Source: Bacteroidales bacterium UBA2712 (GTDB lineage: Bacteria; Bacteroidota; Bacteroidia; Bacteroidales; Paludibacteraceae). Taken from it: a DNA stretch of 18,110 bases. The DNA is taken from positions 1 through 18,110 of the forward strand of contig DEKW01000018.1 in NCBI GenBank assembly GCA_002354055.1, written 5' to 3'. Position numbers and translations under genes: made by a program. This document shows positions 12,989-18,110 of this stretch, piece after piece (the first letter of the stretch is position 1; every line of letters starts with the position of its first letter). The notes beneath the pieces are model-generated. The model worked only from the letters and a program-made list of their open reading frames with translations. It was not told where the DNA came from and did not search any database.

Positions 12989-15900
12989 ATGAGAAAAAAA
13001 TTAACTTTACTCTTTGCGCTCCTCTGCGCAAGTGTGATGGGATTTGCCATTGATTGGGATGGTATTGGTTGGTTGCCCAACAGCAATGAGAAGTACAAAC
13101 TTTTTATCTCTCCTAATTTTGGAGATCAGTATGGCGGAAAAAGAGTTGAGAATGGAACAAATTTGTGGATAGGTTTCCCTTCTGCTGCCTTTGGTGATAT
13201 GTCTATTGCCCCCAATGGTGGTGATGGTGCATGGAGAACTTTTGCTCTTTCTAATTTCCCTAATAAGGAAAATGTGTTTACAGTTGTATGTGAAGGTACA
13301 ACTTATACTTTTACCGTTTATTACGAAGATGGTATAGAAGGCGGTGATCCTACTCCGGATCCTGATCCCGAACCAACACCAAGTGTTAGTCCCTATTGCA
13401 GCACAGAGATTGGTCACCTTGCAGATCCTAATGCAGCTGCTGGTTCATTTATATTACTTTCTGTCGGTTCTGACGGCAATGGTCATACCATCGTTAATAT
13501 CAAGCAAGATGCTGCAAAGAACACAGCAATGTTTGATTATATCAATATCGTAGGAAAGAAAGAAACCGGATCGGATGTCGCTACCGGTGGTTCTGATGAA
13601 ATGGCAATCATGTTTAATACTCCGGCTCCTGACGGTGATGGCAATATCACATTTACGTTGCAATGGTCAACCGTGGATTGGGGCGGTCGTTGGCAAATTA
13701 ATGATATTACCGTTCCGGCTAATGCAACTTGCGAAAACGCAGATCCATTCCCCGGAATTCATTCCTATTGTAAATATACGGACAACAATCTGCGTGCAAG
13801 TAATGCAAACGTTACGCTAACTTGGGACACCAATGATGCTGGCGATGTTGTGATAACTTTGGGCGATGGTGAAGGAGCTAGCAATACCCATTTCCGTAAT
13901 GAAGGATTTGAGTATGGTGGAGGCAAAACTATGGACGATAGTTGGTTTGTATATAGTGGAACAAAACATTCTGTAGTTGAGACTGCTTCTACCTATTTTA
14001 CAGCAGAGGTAGCTGTTAATGGCGGAAATACCTACGCGCTACGCAAAAAAAACGGTGTAACTATTCCGGACAATGCTGTTATTGCTTTCTTTGGTCATGC
14101 ATTTTCTTGGAAAAATGACCAAAATAATAATGCATATGCAGAGAATAAGTGGTTCGGATATACATATGGTTTCAACTGCCCGTTCTTGGCAGCTCCGACA
14201 AATGTAACGATTGATGGTACGAACCACATCACTTTTGATGCAGTAGCTAATGCGCAAACTTATACAGCATACGTCTATCTGAATGGAATTACGAAACATC
14301 GCCAAGTTGTCAATAGTGGCGATGAATTGACTTTCCAACCTTACACCACTGGTACGTATCAGGTTGAGGTGGTTGCAGATGCAGCAGGCTATCCTACTTC
14401 CGATCCATCAGATGCATATGATTGGGCATTAACTGCTCCGGCTATTGTAGTTGGCAATTCCGAGTATTGCGAATGGACTTTGCCTAAACATAATAATCAA
14501 GAAGCTAATCTTACGTGGGAAACAGGAGATGATGGAGCTATAACTATAACTCTTTCCCCGTTAAGCGAACAAACAGCTGTATTCCGCGCAGAAGGAATGA
14601 AACTGAGCGATTTTACGGTTGGTGAGGCGCACACTGCTGCATCAGCATATTTTAACAGATCCTATGTGGCTGGTGGCACAACTGTGGTTTTGACATTAAA
14701 AGATGCGAATATTGCTCCGGGACTTGGAGAGAAAATCTATTTTAGTGGTTATATAGAGTGTAAGGTTCAGGATCAAGACACATGGCCAAATCCGTCCTTG
14801 GAATACACCTATGGTTCGAAATGTTCCGGTCAGAAGCATGTTACCGTTTCTGTAAATAATAACGAAATGGGTTCTGCTACCGTAGATGGTGTCGCTGCGA
14901 AAGATGTCGATGAAGGAACACTGGTTACTTGTGTAGCTGTACCTGCTTCCGGTTACGAATTCGTCAATTGGACAAAGGGTGGAGTAGAAGTTTCTACAGA
15001 TTTAACTTATACTCCGACTATCAATACTGCAACTGATTTGGTAGCTAACTTTGATTATGCTCGTACAACTTATTGTCATCAAGCAGTTACTACCAATGGT
15101 GGCAAGAAATTATATCTAACTGTTGGTAAGGGAGCAACAGAAGGAACCTATCAAATTAGGATTTATGGTTCGGATGAATTGACTATTACCGGAATCAATA
15201 ATGCAAATACGGCTGTTAACCACATCAAATATCTAACCTATGATGGTAATGATGTTCCGTTAACTATAGCCAATGGAGGTTGGTCGTTTGAAGCAACCGG
15301 TTATGGAGTTATCTCAAGTGCAGAAATTCGTCCGCAAACCAATCATACATGGCGTGATATATGGATGTGGCGTCCGGATTTGTATATCGGTACATCTGCC
15401 GGAGAGCAAAATATCAATGGTGTCCTTAACCAGCAGAATCATTTCAATTGGAACTCTGCTTGTTCCGATGCTGAGGCTCCGGTAATTAACAAGGCGGAGG
15501 CGGAGGTGCTGAATGAGACTTCTGTACAACTGAAGATCCAGGCTACTGACAACTGGGGCGGACTCCTTACTTATACTATCGCGCGTGAGGCGGCAGAGCC
15601 GATTATCTCGAATCACGCAAGCGGTGAAGAGTTCACTCAGGATGTAACGGGTCTGACAACCGGCACGGAATATACTTTCACGGTAACCGTTAGCGATGGT
15701 GTCAATAACGCGAACCAAAACATCGTAGTTACTCCTATCGCAGACAACGTAAAACCGGAAATGGGTGAGGCTTCGTTGGAAAGCAATACTTGGAACAGCG
15801 CAATCATCAATGTAGCTGCTACGGATAACAAGGGCGTCACCGCTTATTACGTGGTAGAGAAAGACGCTGATTATGTGGCTACGGAAGGCAAGATCACTAT

Positions 15901-17875
15901 TGAAGGTCTGACCGCTGCAACAGCTTATACCTTCCATATCAAGGCAAAAGATGCAGCCGGCAATATCTCAGACAACCAAGCAGAGGTATCTTTCACCACC
16001 GATGCACACTCGTTGGTACCGACTACTGCCGCTCCTGTTCCGACATGGCCGGATGATCAGGTAATCTCATTCTATAGTGATAAATATACAGCTCCGACCA
16101 CATGGAACTACCGTGCTCCGTGGGGTGGTACTACAGTTTACGAACAAGTTGCGATTGCAGAGAATAATGTTATCCACTATAGCAGTTTTGATTGGGCTGG
16201 TTGGGAGATTAATTCCGGCGCACCGTACAACGCGCTTACGATGGAGAAACTCCACCTTGATATTTGGGTAGAGAACGATTGCGAAATAGGTATTGTTCCT
16301 ATCTATGGCGGTGCCGGTCTGGTTACAGATGATACTCGCCGTGTTAAACGCGCGTTATTAGGTCAGCAGTGGAATAGCATTGATCTGGTTTTGGCTACTG
16401 ATTATGCAGAGCTGAACTTAGCAAGTATTTTCCAATTTAAGTTTGACCAAGCAACAACGACGGAGTTCTATCTGGACAACGTATATTTCTATCGAGAATC
16501 AGCTATTGTAGATGATGATACCCCGTATAATGTCAGCGGAAATATGGCTTCTCAATCCTACTTCTCTGTAACATTGGCTCTGTCTGCAACGGATGACAGT
16601 GGTGCAGTAACGTATATCATTGAGAATGGAGGCGCTCAAGTGGCATCTACATCCGGTGCTTCGGATGCTACAGTAAATGTGAAGATTGACAATCTGGCTT
16701 CCGGTAAAGATTATGTATTTAGTGTTATTGCTAAAGATGGAAGTGACAATGCAGCAGATGCCATTAATGTAAACGCAAGCACGTTGGCTGCACCGGCACC
16801 TGCTCCGACTCCTACACATGCGGCAGCGGCAGTGAAGTCGCTCTATTCGAATGCATACACTCCTGTAGTTGCTGTAGGAAACTACTGTGAATGGTGGTGG
16901 GAATCTCCAACAGTACATACCAATCATGTATTAGGCGTAGATGATAATGTGCTGTTCTATGATAATAACCATGCAGCAGGTGCTTCGTTTGGCTGGTCTT
17001 GGAGCGCAGACAATAAAATTGACTTCTCTGGCTACCAAAAGCTCCATATGCACATCTATCCGTCCACATCCGGAACTATCGAGATATATCCGGTTATTGA
17101 TCCTCAAGGCGAGTTCCATAAAGTATCGCAGACTCTGACTGCAGGTCAATGGAACGAGGTCGTCTTGGATTATACGGAGAAGACGTTTGCTCCGCTGAAC
17201 CAAATAGGATTCGTTAACTTCTATAATCTTGGAGAGTTCTTTGTAGACAACGTTTACTTCTTCAAAGAGCCGGAGATGGTACGCGATGATAACTGGATGG
17301 CACCGGGCGAGTTGGGTACTATCTGTATCCCGCAAGGCGCTGTAGCTACCGGTGGTGATATATACGAACTGCTCGGAAAAGACGAGAACGGCAAGATTGT
17401 CTTCGCTACGGTTGCGAACAACGAAATGTCTCCGGGTAAACCTTACCTCTTCGAGGCTAAGAGCAACGCGATGCGTTTCTTCTACACCAGCGCAACTCCT
17501 GCCTCCGAGCCGGACAACAGCGGTGCTATGAAGGGTACGTTTGATGATGTGACCTTGACGGGCAGTCAACTCAATAACGTATATTACTTCGCAGGACATG
17601 CCCTCTGGAGCTGCGTAGATCTGACATCTACCGGTCTGCATGTATCAGCTAACCGCGCTTGGGTAGTGATCGACGAGAATATGCCACCGGCAAATACTTC
17701 TGCGCCGCTACCTGGAAGACGTATCATGACGATGAATGTGAATAGCAAGAATACTCCGACGGCTATTGACCAAGTCAACTCTTCGGATGCTGTACGTAAG
17801 GTCATCATCGATGGTACGCTATATATCCTCCGCGGAGAGAAACTCTATGACGCAACCGGACGGTTGGTAAAATAA
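12989..17875 (+). CDS. Giant multidomain secreted/surface protein with repeated beta modules, Fn3-like domains and two CBM-like modules
   Basis: A 1628-residue exported protein. Approximate order: signal peptide 1-20; N-terminal domain 21-115 shared with the previous gene; DP-rich linker 118-133; three related Cys-bounded modules opening YC (136-250, 260-397, 493-612), with an Fn3-like domain at 398-486; an InlB-B-like repeat 615-689 (ASGYEFVNWTKGG, VANF); another YC module 695-826; two Fn3 domains 829-1005; a carbohydrate-binding-like module 1016-1170; Fn3 1178-1266; a second such module 1274-1428; a beta domain 1437-1580 opening GELGTICIPQGA; and a tail 1592-1628 like that of the previous protein. 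The two CBM-like modules both end FY/F-LDNVYFY or FFVDNVYFF and contain GQWNxxxL. No catalytic domain is seen, so binding of glycans or host surfaces is the likeliest role (inference). Codons before about 15470 look more AT-rich than the rest. It follows the paralogue by 22 bases. Confidence 0.85.
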   Translation: MRKKLTLLFALLCASVMGFAIDWDGIGWLPNSNEKYKLFISPNFGDQYGGKRVENGTNLWIGFPSAAFGDMSIAPNGGDGAWRTFALSNFPNKENVFTVVCEGTTYTFTVYYEDGIEGGDPTPDPDPEPTPSVSPYCSTEIGHLADPNAAAGSFILLSVGSDGNGHTIVNIKQDAAKNTAMFDYINIVGKKETGSDVATGGSDEMAIMFNTPAPDGDGNITFTLQWSTVDWGGRWQINDITVPANATCENADPFPGIHSYCKYTDNNLRASNANVTLTWDTNDAGDVVITLGDGEGASNTHFRNEGFEYGGGKTMDDSWFVYSGTKHSVVETASTYFTAEVAVNGGNTYALRKKNGVTIPDNAVIAFFGHAFSWKNDQNNNAYAENKWFGYTYGFNCPFLAAPTNVTIDGTNHITFDAVANAQTYTAYVYLNGITKHRQVVNSGDELTFQPYTTGTYQVEVVADAAGYPTSDPSDAYDWALTAPAIVVGNSEYCEWTLPKHNNQEANLTWETGDDGAITITLSPLSEQTAVFRAEGMKLSDFTVGEAHTAASAYFNRSYVAGGTTVVLTLKDANIAPGLGEKIYFSGYIECKVQDQDTWPNPSLEYTYGSKCSGQKHVTVSVNNNEMGSATVDGVAAKDVDEGTLVTCVAVPASGYEFVNWTKGGVEVSTDLTYTPTINTATDLVANFDYARTTYCHQAVTTNGGKKLYLTVGKGATEGTYQIRIYGSDELTITGINNANTAVNHIKYLTYDGNDVPLTIANGGWSFEATGYGVISSAEIRPQTNHTWRDIWMWRPDLYIGTSAGEQNINGVLNQQNHFNWNSACSDAEAPVINKAEAEVLNETSVQLKIQATDNWGGLLTYTIAREAAEPIISNHASGEEFTQDVTGLTTGTEYTFTVTVSDGVNNANQNIVVTPIADNVKPEMGEASLESNTWNSAIINVAATDNKGVTAYYVVEKDADYVATEGKITIEGLTAATAYTFHIKAKDAAGNISDNQAEVSFTTDAHSLVPTTAAPVPTWPDDQVISFYSDKYTAPTTWNYRAPWGGTTVYEQVAIAENNVIHYSSFDWAGWEINSGAPYNALTMEKLHLDIWVENDCEIGIVPIYGGAGLVTDDTRRVKRALLGQQWNSIDLVLATDYAELNLASIFQFKFDQATTTEFYLDNVYFYRESAIVDDDTPYNVSGNMASQSYFSVTLALSATDDSGAVTYIIENGGAQVASTSGASDATVNVKIDNLASGKDYVFSVIAKDGSDNAADAINVNASTLAAPAPAPTPTHAAAAVKSLYSNAYTPVVAVGNYCEWWWESPTVHTNHVLGVDDNVLFYDNNHAAGASFGWSWSADNKIDFSGYQKLHMHIYPSTSGTIEIYPVIDPQGEFHKVSQTLTAGQWNEVVLDYTEKTFAPLNQIGFVNFYNLGEFFVDNVYFFKEPEMVRDDNWMAPGELGTICIPQGAVATGGDIYELLGKDENGKIVFATVANNEMSPGKPYLFEAKSNAMRFFYTSATPASEPDNSGAMKGTFDDVTLTGSQLNNVYYFAGHALWSCVDLTSTGLHVSANRAWVVIDENMPPANTSAPLPGRRIMTMNVNSKNTPTAIDQVNSSDAVRKVIIDGTLYILRGEKLYDATGRLVK

Positions 17876-17903
17876 CATGTTTAATGATTTAATTCTTGAA
17901 GTT

Positions 17904-18053
17904 ATGAAAAAGCAAGTATATAGCCAACCGGTGATCAGCATCGTAGAGATGCATGTAGAAAATTTGATGTTGTCAGTATCCACCAACCCCGGAGGAGGTG
18001 GAGGTGGCGATGCACATGCACCCGGTCGCAGAGTAGGAGATGTGATCTACTAA
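17904..18053 (+). CDS. 49-residue glycine-rich small protein
   Basis: An open frame of 49 codons, 28 bases after the giant gene on the same strand. It starts MKKQVYSQPVISIVEM, continues with a hydrophobic stretch (ENLMLSVS), then NPGGGGGGDAHAP, and ends RRVGDVIY. There is no signal peptide or membrane helix. I recall small Bacteroidales proteins of the same plan (MKK-Y-x-P start, a hydrophobic segment, Gly-rich middle, R..D..Y-type end), usually unannotated and of unknown function. The leader-like first half and Gly-rich second half would also suit a peptide precursor, but no modification or export gene is adjacent. Codon use follows the neighbours, and the Lys-rich start after an AT-rich spacer supports translation. 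Confidence 0.7.
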   Translation: MKKQVYSQPVISIVEMHVENLMLSVSTNPGGGGGGDAHAPGRRVGDVIY

Positions 18054-18089
18054 TCACCCCTGATCCCTTTATACAAAGAGCCTCGCACA

Positions 18090-18110
18090 TGTAATGAACC
18101 CCAAAAGTTG
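18090..18110 (+). mobile_element. Possible left terminal repeat of an IS3-family (IS150-group) element, cut by window edge
   Basis: The last 21 bases open TGTAATGAACCCC and continue AAAAGTTG. This resembles the terminal inverted repeats of IS3-family IS150-group elements as I recall them (TGTA-TGxACCCC-AAAGTTGGACA). No transposase is in the window, since the element would begin here and run out of it. The similarity rests on memory of the family, so this is tentative. Confidence 0.4.

Noticed and set aside
15314..15937. A 207-codon minus-strand open frame inside the giant gene
   Set aside because: It is antisense to the Fn3-coding region, with no recognisable protein features and no promoter.

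Overview
The window looks like a chromosomal segment of a Bacteroidales (Bacteroidota) bacterium. The signs are seven promoters of the Bacteroidota type (TTTG, a 20-base spacer, TAnnTTTG), the rpmB-rpmG-DUF4295 cluster typical of that phylum, a DUF6377-type membrane regulator, and large secreted proteins with Bacteroidales-style C-terminal tails. GC content is moderate and strong Shine-Dalgarno sequences are absent.

Layout. Positions 1-17 hold the 5' end of a minus-strand tRNA (probably Asp) behind its own promoter. Positions 134-4945 (minus) are a four-gene envelope export operon: TolC-type outer-membrane channel, HlyD-type adaptor, and two ABC-2 permeases, with no ATPase gene in view. A divergent promoter region (4946-5207) separates it from rpmB-rpmG-DUF4295 (5208-5831, plus). 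A strong terminator follows, and the next promoter lies inside it. That promoter drives a compact three-gene unit (5924-9099): a diacylglycerol-kinase-family lipid kinase, a fusion of an AmgK-like sugar kinase with a RapZ C-terminal domain, and a MurU-like nucleotidyltransferase. The last two fit peptidoglycan amino-sugar salvage. A bidirectional hairpin ends this unit and the converging tRNA-Lys(CUU) gene.

Positions 9330-10865 (minus) encode a membrane-anchored TPR/coiled-coil/HTH regulator (DUF6377-like). Divergent from it, an aldo/keto reductase (11117-12073) is followed at very short spacing by two related secreted proteins of 292 and 1628 residues and then by an unlisted 49-residue glycine-rich small protein (17904-18053). 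No promoter is visible between these genes, so they may be one transcription unit. The last 21 bases resemble the terminal repeat of an IS3-family (IS150-group) element that continues outside the window.

The most interesting signals are: a 77-bp cassette, 74/77 identical, placed in front of two different tRNAs; a wider promoter motif family with a constant A-tract/GCAG spacer; the kinase-RapZ fusion with short tandem repeats at its linker and around the next start codon; and the paired secreted proteins that share an N-terminal domain, a repeated module and a C-terminal tail, next to a tiny Gly-rich protein. No CRISPR array, complete mobile element or phage gene was found.
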